Of a stretch of DNA of 64,000 bases, positions 26,630 to 34,968 are shown one piece after another. The stretch spans positions 1 through 64,000 of the forward strand of contig NZ_AYTD01000012.1 in assembly GCF_000503215.1 (NCBI RefSeq), written 5' to 3'. The DNA comes from Pseudomonas canadensis (lineage in GTDB: Bacteria; Pseudomonadota; Gammaproteobacteria; Pseudomonadales; Pseudomonadaceae). The stretch's first letter is position 1. The number at the start of each line of letters is the position of its first letter. The notes beneath the pieces were generated by a model, which ran no database searches, was not told where the DNA came from, and saw only the letters and a list, made by a program, of their open reading frames with translations. The translations under genes were made by a program, and so were the position numbers.

Positions 26630-26905
26630 CTACCGATCCTCTCGGGTATGCCACAGGCGCAATAGATAGACAGTGGAATCCACTATCTCGTAACGCATTT
26701 CGTAATGACCGATCTGAATCCTGCGCACATCCCTGGGCTCGAACTCTTCCAGGCGTTCGCCGATACGAGGGTTAGCGAGCAGCGTCATGGGCGCAGCGGT
26801 AAGTTGCTGCACCGTTCGTGCAGCGGCGGGTTGATTGACCAATGCTAGAAACTCATACAGTCGGGCGAGGTCGGAAAGCGCTTTGGCCGTCCACTTCAAC
26901 TCCAT
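26630..26905 (-). CDS. RelE/ParE-family toxin
   Basis: A 91-residue toxin-fold protein. It starts MELKWTAKALSDLARLYEFL, the usual ParE/RelE helix pair. The beta-sheet core holds RIGERLEEFEPRDVRRIQIG and ends YLLRLWHTREDR, the basic tail typical of ParE. ParE proteins poison DNA gyrase; RelE proteins cut mRNA on ribosomes. The tail pattern favours ParE. It begins in a one-base TGATG overlap with its antitoxin, so the two form one operon. Confidence 0.87.
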   Translation of the reverse strand: MELKWTAKALSDLARLYEFLALVNQPAAARTVQQLTAAPMTLLANPRIGERLEEFEPRDVRRIQIGHYEMRYEIVDSTVYLLRLWHTREDR

Positions 26906-27177
26906 CAGCGCGGCACCGGCAATGGCGCATCGCCGCTGAGGCTATCAGCCCAGGCCTGGACTGCCTGGTGGTCAATCACGCGGCCAGCGTCAACATCGGC
27001 CAAGGCCTCGCGGGTCAGACGACTACGCTCTTCTTCCTGTTCAATCCAGGCAGACAGCGCCTGCTTGACGATCCAGTTTCTGGAGCGTTCCAGACGCTCT
27101 GCCATCAAATCGACCTTTTGGGCCAGTTGCTCGGGCACGTGCGCGGTGACAGACCTGGTTTTAGAGGGGGTGGCCAT
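26905..27177 (-). CDS. Ribbon-helix-helix antitoxin
   Basis: A 90-residue antitoxin of the CopG/ParD type. The ribbon TRSVTAHVPEQLAQKVDLMA is followed by the helix-turn-helix RSRNWIVKQALSAWIEQEEE, and a flexible toxin-wrapping C-terminus ends in PVPR. I start it at MATPSK, which has an AGGAG site; the frame stays open 21 codons further upstream without one. It should neutralise the downstream toxin and repress the operon. Confidence 0.87.
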   Translation of the reverse strand: MATPSKTRSVTAHVPEQLAQKVDLMAERLERSRNWIVKQALSAWIEQEEERSRLTREALADVDAGRVIDHQAVQAWADSLSGDAPLPVPR

Positions 27178-27593
27178 GTGGGACGACTCCTGATTGGTAG
27201 AGTTCTCTGGTGGCTTTAAGTATGCGCCACGACGCAGCAATCTTAATCAAAGTTAATCATAGTGAGTAACTGTACAACATCAACCGCCCTTGCGCCTGCT
27301 TACTCCACTGGCAAAGTGTCGCTCCGTCGCTCCGCAGCCGCGACCGCGACCGCGACCGCAGCGGGCACCATCCAAGGGATGAGCAGTGATCAGCACTTGA
27401 TCAACAGCGCCAAAACACTCGCCGACCGAGCGCTGGACTGCCTGCATAGCGCATAGCCCCTGTGGGAGCTGGCTTGCCTGCAATAGCGGTGGGTCATCCA
27501 GCAGATTTTTCGAATGACACACCACCATCGCAGGCAAGCCAGCTCCCACACAGGTAAACTCCCCTCCTTTTCATCTCTTCAACGGAGTTCGCC
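27178..27593. other. Gene-poor 416-base interval with REP and CCGCGA microrepeat
   Basis: This interval contains the antitoxin promoter, with direct GATTAA repeats near 27242-27259 on the minus strand. It also has a CCGCGA hexanucleotide repeated at 27338-27361 and the REP pair at 27461-27550. A frame of 64 codons at 27262-27456 (GTG start) is Ala/Thr-rich across the microrepeat and not convincing as a gene. Confidence 0.55.
27461..27550. repeat. REP inverted pair (GTGGGAGCTGGCTTGCCTGC type)
   Basis: TGTGGGAGCTGGCTTGCCTG and its mirror image CAGGCAAGCCAGCTCCCACA flank about 50 bases. Same subtype as 19435-19522. It lies just before sbcD. Confidence 0.9.
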
Positions 27594-28835
27594 TTGCGTC
27601 TGTTTCACACCTCCGACTGGCACCTGGGCCAAAACCTCCACGGCCAGGAACGCGACTTCGAACACGCCTGTTTTCTCGAGTGGCTGCTGGGTCAACTGAA
27701 AGCCCATCTGCCGGATGTACTGCTCATCGCCGGGGATATCTTCGACACGGTCAACCCACCGCTCAAGGCCCAGGAGCGTCTGTATGACTTCATCATCAGC
27801 GCTCACGAACAGAACCCCAAGCTGACGATTGTGATGATCGCCGGCAACCATGACTCCGGCTCGCGTATCGAACTGCCCGCGCCGTTGATGCGCCGCCTGC
27901 GCACTCATGCGCTCGGCCGCGTGTTGTGGCTGGATGACGGCCAACTCGACGCCGAACGCCTGCTGATCCCCCTGCCGGACGCCAAAGGCAAGATCGCCGC
28001 CTGGTGCCTCGCGTTGCCGTTCCTGCGCCCGGCAGAAGTGACCGGTGCGCACTTGGGTGACGACTACCTGCGCGGTATCGGCCAGGTGCATGAATGGTTG
28101 ATCGCCGCCGCTAACGCCAAGCGCAAAAAAGGCCAGGCGCTGATTGCTATCAGCCATGCGCACATGGCCGGTGGTTCGGTATCGGAAGACTCCGAGCGCA
28201 GCCTGATCATCGGCAATGCCGAGGCGTTGCCGGCCAGTCTGTTTGATCGAAGTGTCGCTTACGTCGCCCTCGGCCATTTGCACAAACCGCAGAAGGTCAA
28301 TGGCGAGGAACGCATTCGCTATAGCGGCTCGCCGATTCCGCTGTCGTTTTCCGAAATCGGCTACAAGCACCAGATCCTCGACGTGACTTTCCAGGGCCAA
28401 TGCCTGGTGAGTGTCGAGCCGCTGCTGATTCCGCGCTCGGTCGACCTGCAACGCCTGGACGCCGCGCCGCTGGCCGATATCCTCAAGGCCCTGGCCGAGT
28501 TGCCCGACGTCGACCTGCTGGCCGAAACCCAGCGCCACCCTTGGCTGGAAGTACGCGTACGCCTCGACGAGCCGCAACCCGACCTGCGCCAGCAGATCGA
28601 AAGCGCCCTGCAAGGCAAGGCCGTGCGCCTGGTGCGCATCGCCGCTGAATACGCAGGTAAAGGCAGCCGTGAAGATGAAGGCGACGACCGCCTGATCGAA
28701 CTCGACCAGCTCACGCCCCAGGAACTGTTCAGCCGCGCCTGGCAGGACAGTTATGGCAGTGAAGTGGATGAACAGACTTTGAAGGACTTCGCCGTGCTGC
28801 TCCAGGAAGTGCAACAGGAGGATGAACAGCCATGA
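27594..28835 (+). CDS. sbcD: Exonuclease subunit SbcD
   Basis: A 413-residue Mre11-type nuclease that, with SbcC, cuts hairpins and double-strand ends during repair. The metallophosphoesterase ligands are visible: Asp8 and His10 (HTSDWHLG), Asp48 (AGDIFD), Asn85 and His86 (AGNHDS), later SHAHMAG and LGHLHKP. I take the start as TTG because it gives the exact family N-terminus and has AACGGAG 8 bases upstream; no ATG fits. It overlaps sbcC by 4 bases (ATGA). Confidence 0.95.
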   Translation: MRLFHTSDWHLGQNLHGQERDFEHACFLEWLLGQLKAHLPDVLLIAGDIFDTVNPPLKAQERLYDFIISAHEQNPKLTIVMIAGNHDSGSRIELPAPLMRRLRTHALGRVLWLDDGQLDAERLLIPLPDAKGKIAAWCLALPFLRPAEVTGAHLGDDYLRGIGQVHEWLIAAANAKRKKGQALIAISHAHMAGGSVSEDSERSLIIGNAEALPASLFDRSVAYVALGHLHKPQKVNGEERIRYSGSPIPLSFSEIGYKHQILDVTFQGQCLVSVEPLLIPRSVDLQRLDAAPLADILKALAELPDVDLLAETQRHPWLEVRVRLDEPQPDLRQQIESALQGKAVRLVRIAAEYAGKGSREDEGDDRLIELDQLTPQELFSRAWQDSYGSEVDEQTLKDFAVLLQEVQQEDEQP

Positions 28836-31800
28836 AGATCCTCGCTATCCGCTTGAAAAACCTGGCTTCATTGGCTGGCCCGTTTGAAATCGACTTTACC
28901 GCCGAGCCCCTGGCCAGTGCCGGATTGTTCGCGATTACCGGGCCGACCGGCGCCGGTAAAAGTACCCTGCTCGATGCCTTGTGCCTGGCGTTGTTTGGCG
29001 CCGTGCCGCGCCTGGGTAATTTGGGTAAAGAAGGAAAGATTCCAGAAGTCGACGCTGAGTTGGGCACAGATGATGCTCGAACCTTGTTACGTCGTGGAAC
29101 GGGCAGCGGCTACGCCGAAGTAGATTTTGTGGGCTCTGACGGCCACAGATATCGCGCACGATGGGAAGCAAACAGAGCTAGAGATAAAGCAAGTGGGCGG
29201 TTACAAGCAGTACGACACAGCTTGTATGACCTTGATATTGATCAGTTGCTTGCCAGCCAGAAAAAAGAAGCTGAACAGCTAATCCAAGCAAAACTTGGAT
29301 TGAACTTCGCCCAATTCACCCGCGCGGTGATGCTTGCTCAGAGTGAATTTAGCGCATTCCTAAAAGCTGACGACAAATCACGTAGCGATCTTCTTGAAAA
29401 GCTTACCAATACAGCTATCTACAGCCATCTCGGTCGAAGAGCTTTCACCAAAAGTAAGGCTGCTGAAAAGGTACATGATGATCTAAAGATCCAATCCAGC
29501 GGCGTAACTCCACTTTTGCCAGAGGCACGGGCCGAGCTGGATCAGCAGTTCGATGCCGCGCAAACCCAGCTCAAGACCCACCAAGCGCAACTAAAACAAT
29601 TGGAGGCACAGCACAAATGGCTCCAAGAGCTGCGCGAATGGCAGGAACGCCAACTCGCCGCCACCGAACAACTGCAGCGTGCACAGGCCGAATGGGATAA
29701 TCAGCGCCAGCAACGTGAAGACCTGGGCCGCCTGGACCAATTGGCGCCACAACGTCATCAGTTTGCGCGTCAGGCAGAAGTCAGCAACGTGCTTGCTCCG
29801 TTGGCCGCGCAGATTCAGTCGCATATCCAACAACAAGCCCAACTGCACACCCGCCAGGAGCAGGCCCAGCAGCAACAAGCCAGCGCACAAACTGCGTTGG
29901 CTGAAGCCCTGAAAAACCAAACTGATGCAGTGCCATTGCTGCGACAGGCGTTTGAAGAGCAAAGCACCCTCGCCCACTTGACCAAAGAGCTGGCCAAGCG
30001 CACCGAGGAAAAACAGCAGCACGAAAGCGCCTGCACCGAAGGCCAGGCCCAACTCACCGGGCTGCTGGAAAAACAGAGCCATGTCGCTGAACGCCTGCAA
30101 CGCCTGGCGACCGAGCTTGAGCACAGCGCCGTCCTCGCGCCACTGAGCGACGCCTGGAGCGCCTACCGCGACCGTCTGCAACAGCTGATGCTGATCGGCA
30201 ATCGCCTGAATAAGGGCCAGGCCGAACTGCCGCAATTGGAACAACGCGCGACCACCGCCGCCGAACAGTTCACTCAGCAACGCGAAGCCCTGGACCTGCT
30301 GTATCAGGAAGCCGGTGCCGAACCTCATGCCGTGGCCGAGCAGATCCAATTGCTGGCCAGCCTGCTGCAAGACAATCGCAAACAGCAACGCGCCTTCGAA
30401 GACCTGACGCGCCTGTGGGACAACCAGCAACAGTTGGACCAACACGCCGCCAGCCTGACGCAAAAGCTCACCGATGCCCAACAGCAACGCGAACAGCTGA
30501 ACCAGACCGGCCTGCAAACCAAGGCCGAGCTGACCGTTGCCGAACAGACACTGAACGTGACCAAACAACTGCTGGAACGCCAGCGCCTGGCCCGCAGCGC
30601 CAGCGTCGAGGAGTTGCGCGAGCAGTTGCAGGACGACCAACCCTGCCCGGTGTGCGGCAGCCACGAACACCCGTACCACCAGCCCGAAGCGTTGCTGCAA
30701 AGCCTCGGTCGTCATGACGAAAACGAAGAAGCCACCGCGCAGAGAGCCGTGGACAGCCTCAAGGAAAAACTCACCGAGTTGCGCGGCGAAGTGGGCGGTT
30801 TGATCGCCCAACAGAAGGAATACCTGCAACAGCAGGAACACCTGGCGACGCAACAACAAGCACTCCAGCCAAGCCTGGATGCGCACCCGCTGGCCGCGTC
30901 GTTGCTCAACCAGGAAGCCGCCAAACGCAGCACTTGGCTTGAGCAGCAATTGGGCCAACTGAGCCAAAGCATCACTCAGGACGAACAACGCCAAAGCGCC
31001 CTGCTCAACCTGCAACAAAACGCCGGGCGCTTGCAGCAGCAACTGCAAGCGGCCCAGGAAGCCAGCCAGCAGGCCCGTCAATTGCTGGTCGATCAGCAAC
31101 GCGAGCTGACCAGCGACCGTGAACGCCTCGACCAGGAAATGAGCGCCTTCGCCAGCCTGTTGCCCGCAGAAATCCTGGATGGTCTGCGCGCCGAGCCGGC
31201 TGCTACCTTCATGCAGCTGGACCAGCAAGTCAGTCAGCGCCTGGAACAGCTGGGTCACCAACGCGATGAGCTGGCCGAGCAACAAGAACACCAACAGGCG
31301 ATCGAGAAGGCACAGACCCACCAGCAACATCGTCAGCATCAGCTTGATGCGCTGATTCAGCACGTCACCGAACTGACTGCCCAGCAACAGACGGCACAGG
31401 AAAAACTCAGCACGCTGCTCGGTGAACACACCAGTGCCGAACACTGGCAGCAACAGTTGGATCAGGCCGTGACCCAGTCACGCCAAAGCGAAACCGACGC
31501 CAACAAACACCTGCAAGAAATCCACAACGCCCTGATTCAACTGGCCGCCGACCTCAAGGCCCAGCAGGAGCGTGAACAGGCGTTGCTGGCCGAACAACAG
31601 GCCCTCGTCACGCGTATCAGCGAATGGCGCGCCTTGCATCCGGAACTCGATGACGCTGGCCTCACCCGCTTGCTGGCCTACGATGACGCTCAGGTCAGCC
31701 AATTGCGTCAACAGTTGCAGCACAGCGAAAAAGCCGTCGAACAGGCCAAGGTGTTGTTGCAAGAGCGCGAACAGCGCCTCGCCGATCACCAGGCCCTGCA

Positions 31801-32473
31801 CAATGGCAACCTCGCAGCCGAGGAGCTGGACAGCACCTTGGCTACGCTCAATCAACAACTGGCCGAGAGCGAGAAACACTGCGCCGAATTGCGCGCGCGC
31901 CAATCCGAAGACCAGCGCCGCCATGACGCCAACCAGGCCTTTGCCGAGCAGATCGCCAAGGCCTATGACGAGTGGCAACGCTGGGCACGCCTGAACGCGC
32001 TTATCGGCTCGGCCACCGGCGACACTTTCCGCAAGATCGCCCAGGCCTACAACCTCGACCTGCTGGTGCACCACGCCAACGTGCAACTGCGCCAACTGGT
32101 ACGGCGTTATCGCCTCAAGCGCGGCGGCAGCATGCTCGGCCTGTTGGTGATGGACACGGAAATGGGCGATGAACTGCGTTCGGTGCATTCATTGTCCGGC
32201 GGTGAAACCTTCCTGGTGTCCCTGGCGCTGGCCTTGGGCCTGGCGTCGATGGCGTCCAGCACATTGAAAATCGAATCGCTGTTTATCGATGAGGGCTTCG
32301 GCAGCCTCGACCCGGAATCCCTGCAATTGGCGATGGACGCGCTGGATGGCTTGCAGGCCCAGGGCCGTAAAGTGGCGGTGATCTCCCACGTACAGGAGAT
32401 GCACGAACGCATTCCGGTGCAAATCCAGGTCAAGCGTCAGGGCAATGGCTTGAGCACGTTGGAGGTCAAGTGA
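28832..32473 (+). CDS. sbcC: Exonuclease subunit SbcC (with a mosaic segment)
   Basis: A 1213-residue Rad50-like ATPase, partner of SbcD. Walker A is GPTGAGKST at 37-45. Long Gln- and Leu-rich coiled coils flank the zinc-hook CPVC near residue 605, and the C-terminal half-site has LSGGETFL and LFIDEGFGSLD. From about 29020 to 29540 (residues about 63-235) the coding DNA changes. It is about 45% G+C by hand count over 29161-29520, against about 60% around it. It uses AGA four times, TTA and CTA, all rare in the neighbouring genes. The protein frame and motifs stay intact, so this looks like a homologous replacement. It is translationally coupled to sbcD. Confidence 0.95.
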   Translation: MKILAIRLKNLASLAGPFEIDFTAEPLASAGLFAITGPTGAGKSTLLDALCLALFGAVPRLGNLGKEGKIPEVDAELGTDDARTLLRRGTGSGYAEVDFVGSDGHRYRARWEANRARDKASGRLQAVRHSLYDLDIDQLLASQKKEAEQLIQAKLGLNFAQFTRAVMLAQSEFSAFLKADDKSRSDLLEKLTNTAIYSHLGRRAFTKSKAAEKVHDDLKIQSSGVTPLLPEARAELDQQFDAAQTQLKTHQAQLKQLEAQHKWLQELREWQERQLAATEQLQRAQAEWDNQRQQREDLGRLDQLAPQRHQFARQAEVSNVLAPLAAQIQSHIQQQAQLHTRQEQAQQQQASAQTALAEALKNQTDAVPLLRQAFEEQSTLAHLTKELAKRTEEKQQHESACTEGQAQLTGLLEKQSHVAERLQRLATELEHSAVLAPLSDAWSAYRDRLQQLMLIGNRLNKGQAELPQLEQRATTAAEQFTQQREALDLLYQEAGAEPHAVAEQIQLLASLLQDNRKQQRAFEDLTRLWDNQQQLDQHAASLTQKLTDAQQQREQLNQTGLQTKAELTVAEQTLNVTKQLLERQRLARSASVEELREQLQDDQPCPVCGSHEHPYHQPEALLQSLGRHDENEEATAQRAVDSLKEKLTELRGEVGGLIAQQKEYLQQQEHLATQQQALQPSLDAHPLAASLLNQEAAKRSTWLEQQLGQLSQSITQDEQRQSALLNLQQNAGRLQQQLQAAQEASQQARQLLVDQQRELTSDRERLDQEMSAFASLLPAEILDGLRAEPAATFMQLDQQVSQRLEQLGHQRDELAEQQEHQQAIEKAQTHQQHRQHQLDALIQHVTELTAQQQTAQEKLSTLLGEHTSAEHWQQQLDQAVTQSRQSETDANKHLQEIHNALIQLAADLKAQQEREQALLAEQQALVTRISEWRALHPELDDAGLTRLLAYDDAQVSQLRQQLQHSEKAVEQAKVLLQEREQRLADHQALHNGNLAAEELDSTLATLNQQLAESEKHCAELRARQSEDQRRHDANQAFAEQIAKAYDEWQRWARLNALIGSATGDTFRKIAQAYNLDLLVHHANVQLRQLVRRYRLKRGGSMLGLLVMDTEMGDELRSVHSLSGGETFLVSLALALGLASMASSTLKIESLFIDEGFGSLDPESLQLAMDALDGLQAQGRKVAVISHVQEMHERIPVQIQVKRQGNGLSTLEVK

Positions 32474-33063
32474 GCGAGGCGCTGTTGTATTCGTTCCGGC
32501 GCTGCCCCTATGCGATGCGGGCGCGGCTGGCCCTGCGCTACTCGGGCGTACCGGTGCGCATCGTCGAGGTGAGCCTCAAGGCCAAGCCCGCAGAAATGCT
32601 GGCGCTGTCGCCCAAGGGCACGGTGCCAGTGCTGAACGTTGACGGGCAGGTGATTGAAGAAAGCCTGGAAATCATGCAGTGGGCCTTGGCGCAGAACGAC
32701 CCGGATAACTGGTTGCTGCAAGGCGACCCGGCCGTATTCGCGTTGATTGCCGAGAACGACCAAGGCTTCAAGTATCACTTGAATCGATACAAGTACGCCG
32801 AGCGCTACCCGGAGCAGCCGATGGAGCATTATCGGGCCGGGGGTGAAGTGTTCCTGCAAAAGCTGGAAGCGTTATTGGCAGATCGGGATTACCTGATGGC
32901 CAACCACCTGACCCTGGCGGATGCTGCACTGGCGCCGTTTGTGCGTCAGTATGCCCATGTGGATCGAGTGTGGTTTGCCGGTACTCCGTACAAGCGGTTG
33001 CAGGCTTGGCTTGAGCGCTTTATGGACTCAGCGTTGTTCATCGCGGTGATGGCAAAACCCTGA
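32470..33063 (+). CDS. Glutathione S-transferase family protein
   Basis: A 197-residue thioredoxin-fold plus helical protein. The N-terminal FRRCPYAMRARLAL is the CPY motif of the grxB/omega-like group, in which the Cys forms mixed disulfides with glutathione. The helical domain contains ADRDYLMANHLTLADAALAPF, the usual N-capping box and hydrophobic staple region. It begins with a GTG inside the sbcC stop (GTGA overlap), so it is in the sbcDC operon. A glutathione-dependent reductase or transferase role is inferred; the substrate is unknown. Confidence 0.85.
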   Translation: MSEALLYSFRRCPYAMRARLALRYSGVPVRIVEVSLKAKPAEMLALSPKGTVPVLNVDGQVIEESLEIMQWALAQNDPDNWLLQGDPAVFALIAENDQGFKYHLNRYKYAERYPEQPMEHYRAGGEVFLQKLEALLADRDYLMANHLTLADAALAPFVRQYAHVDRVWFAGTPYKRLQAWLERFMDSALFIAVMAKP

Positions 33064-33095
33064 ATCCCGCGTCGCCTGCATCGCCCGCAACGCGC

Positions 33096-33275
33096 TTACT
33101 GCTGGGTTTTGTGATCCAGTGCGGCGTAGAAGTTGGCGCTTTGTTGCAGGTATTTCTGGGTGTAGGCGCTGGTGCTGGATTTTTTGCCGGAGACTTCCAC
33201 GCTGGCCGCGGCTGGCAGGGCAACAGTGGCGGAAACAGCGGAAGCGGCGATGATGGAGAAGAGATTCAGATTCAT
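33096..33275 (-). CDS. Small exported peptide, 59 residues
   Basis: This short frame has a clear AAGGG site 9 bases before its ATG. The peptide starts MNLNLFSIIAASAVSATVAL, a clean signal peptide with a predicted cut near PAAA-SVEV. It leaves about 34 residues rich in Ser, Tyr, Gln and Lys (EVSGKKSSTSAYTQKYLQQ) ending in DHKTQQ. Small DUF-type exported peptides of this style are common in Pseudomonas, but I do not recognise this one. It is convergent with the GST gene, with its stop 33 bases away, and stands alone. Confidence 0.65.
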   Translation of the reverse strand: MNLNLFSIIAASAVSATVALPAAASVEVSGKKSSTSAYTQKYLQQSANFYAALDHKTQQ

Positions 33276-33404
33276 GTCGGTAACCCTTGTGTTCGTTTGG
33301 TTGAGTGGCCGGGGAAGGCCTTGGAACCAAACTTACGCCCGAGGGCTAAGCCTTAGAAATGCTTTGAAACAGTAGCCGCTATTAATGGAATTAATAGAAA
33401 GGCT

Positions 33405-33427
33405 CAGGCCCCGCATGGCGGGGCCTG
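33405..33427 (-). terminator. Hairpin terminator for the lactonase gene
   Basis: CAGGCCCCGC, loop ATG, GCGGGGCCTG: a perfect 10-bp stem that begins 5 bases after the lactonase stop. On the minus strand a GAGCCTTTCT tract follows. Confidence 0.8.
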
Positions 33428-33431
33428 TGGC

Positions 33432-34616
33432 TTATTGACGCACCAGGAACTTGAGGTCGCTGGGCGCATCGATCGGCAATTTCTGCACGGTTTTACCCAG
33501 CAGGCCGGTTTTGGGATCGCGTTCGACCACCACGATTTCATTGCTTTTCTGATTGGCGATCAGCAAAAACTTGCCGCTCGGGTCCAGGCTGAACTCGCGC
33601 GGATGGTCACCTTCCACGGAACGGCGTTGCAGTTCCTTGAGGTGCGCGGTGGCGGGGTCGATGCTGAACACCAGCAGTTGATTGGCCGTGCCACGGTTGC
33701 TCAGGTACAGGAATTTGCCATCGCTGGAGGCGTGCAACGCGGCACCGGCCTTGTCGGCCACCGGTTGCCCGGCGGCGAAGTCCACCAACTGCGTCTGGGT
33801 CAGTTGGCCGTCCTTGTAGTCGAACACCGCCACCTGCGCGCTCATCTCGGTGGTCAGCCAGGCATGCTTGCCATCCGCACTGAACAGCAGATGGCGCGGA
33901 CCGCTGCCAGGCGGCAATTGCACCGAGGCCGGGTTGGCCGGGGTCAACGGCAGCTCATGGTTGGCCTTAGGGTCGTAGTGGTAGGCAAACACCTTGTCCG
34001 CACCCAGGTCTTGCACAAACACGTACTTGCCATCCGGCGACGACACCACCGAATGCACGTGGTTGGACGCCTGGCGCTCAGGGTTGACGCGACTGGCCGG
34101 GTGCCCGCTCAGTTGCACCGGCGCCGACAGCTTGCCCGTGGCATCCACCGGCAGCGCCGCCAGGCTTCCGCCCGGATCTTCCAGCACCGAATAGTTGGCG
34201 ACGAACAGGTAGCGTCCATCGGCAGCCACGCTGGAATGGGTCGGCTCATTGCCCAGGCTCTGCACCTGGTTGATCAACGTCAGCTGATGATTCTGCGGAT
34301 CGATGCTGTAGCTGCTCACCCGCCCGACCGGGTCTTTCTGGCCTGGACCGTTCTCGTTGACCACAAACAGGTGCTTCTGGTCCTTGGAGATCGTCAGCCA
34401 CGACGGATTGGCCGCCTTGGCCGCCAACACCGGCTGGCCTTGGAACTTGCCAGTGCGGCTGTCGAATTGCAGGCGATAGATGCCTTCGCTGCTGCCGGCG
34501 GTGTAGCTGCCGACCAACAGCTCATAGGTATCGGCCAACGCGGCTTGCACCGACATGGCACCAACACTGCCCGCCATCAGCAGGGGCCAGAATTTACGCA
34601 TCATCATCCGCTTCAT
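33432..34616 (-). CDS. Beta-propeller lactonase (6-phosphogluconolactonase-like, YbhE family)
   Basis: A 394-residue seven-bladed propeller protein. The N-terminus MKRMMMRKFWPLLMAGSVGA and the following hydrophobic stretch to ALADTYELL look like a signal peptide, so it is probably periplasmic, unlike cytosolic Pgl. Repeated blade motifs such as HVHSVVSSPDGKYVFVQDLG and GPRHLLFSADGKHAWL fit the lactonase family. The secreted form suggests sugar-lactone hydrolysis after periplasmic glucose oxidation to gluconolactone, but that is inference. Its start overlaps the end of the small upstream gene by 23 bases, so the two are one transcript. Confidence 0.82.
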   Translation of the reverse strand: MKRMMMRKFWPLLMAGSVGAMSVQAALADTYELLVGSYTAGSSEGIYRLQFDSRTGKFQGQPVLAAKAANPSWLTISKDQKHLFVVNENGPGQKDPVGRVSSYSIDPQNHQLTLINQVQSLGNEPTHSSVAADGRYLFVANYSVLEDPGGSLAALPVDATGKLSAPVQLSGHPASRVNPERQASNHVHSVVSSPDGKYVFVQDLGADKVFAYHYDPKANHELPLTPANPASVQLPPGSGPRHLLFSADGKHAWLTTEMSAQVAVFDYKDGQLTQTQLVDFAAGQPVADKAGAALHASSDGKFLYLSNRGTANQLLVFSIDPATAHLKELQRRSVEGDHPREFSLDPSGKFLLIANQKSNEIVVVERDPKTGLLGKTVQKLPIDAPSDLKFLVRQ

Positions 34617-34890
34617 CCTCGTCGTTATTGTTGTCGCCCTTGATCGCGCTCAGGCAGACCAGACGATGTTCACCGTCGTCGTTGCGCAAGAGCCAGCTTT
34701 GCAGGCTGTCATCAAAGGTGGCGGCGTTCAGTTGTTCTGGACTGAACTTCCAACGCTTGAGTTCCCGGCCGTCCATGCTTTCGATCAGCAAGTGCTGGTC
34801 GAACGTGAAGTCGAAGGCGTGCAGCCCGTTGATGATCAGCATGTCGCTGTCGGTCAGGGCGGTGCTCAGGTTGGGTTGCGAATCGGTCAT
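34594..34890 (-). CDS. Small acidic hypothetical protein (DUF5629-like)
   Basis: A 98-residue protein with a central HAFDFTFDQHLLIESMDGRE and a very acidic end (NNNDEDEADDDA). It resembles a Pseudomonas-only family that I recall as DUF5629. No signal peptide or membrane segment is visible. Its 3' end overlaps the lactonase start region by 23 bases. No function is known to me. Confidence 0.65.
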   Translation of the reverse strand: MTDSQPNLSTALTDSDMLIINGLHAFDFTFDQHLLIESMDGRELKRWKFSPEQLNAATFDDSLQSWLLRNDDGEHRLVCLSAIKGDNNNDEDEADDDA

Positions 34891-34968
34891 GATGTGAAGT
34901 CACTGCGGGGGAAAAGACACATGATAGGTCAATTCCCCCGCGGTGCCTTGCGGCAATGGTCTAATCGA

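Noticed and set aside
27338..27361. CCGCGA hexanucleotide repeat as a phase-variation switch
   Set aside because: Only about four units and not within a credible gene or promoter spacer, so length change would have no clear effect.
27262..27456. A 64-codon frame with Ala/Thr repeats
   Set aside because: It comes from the CCGCGA microrepeat, has a GTG start without a ribosome site, and I see no conserved protein feature.
29020..29540. A separate inserted gene inside sbcC
   Set aside because: The SbcC frame runs through unbroken and the protein matches the expected Rad50 region, so it is a replaced segment, not an insertion.
29591..31453. Minus-strand 620-codon Leu/Gly-rich frame in sbcC
   Set aside because: It mirrors the Gln-rich coiled-coil codons (CAG read as CTG), giving false hydrophobicity.
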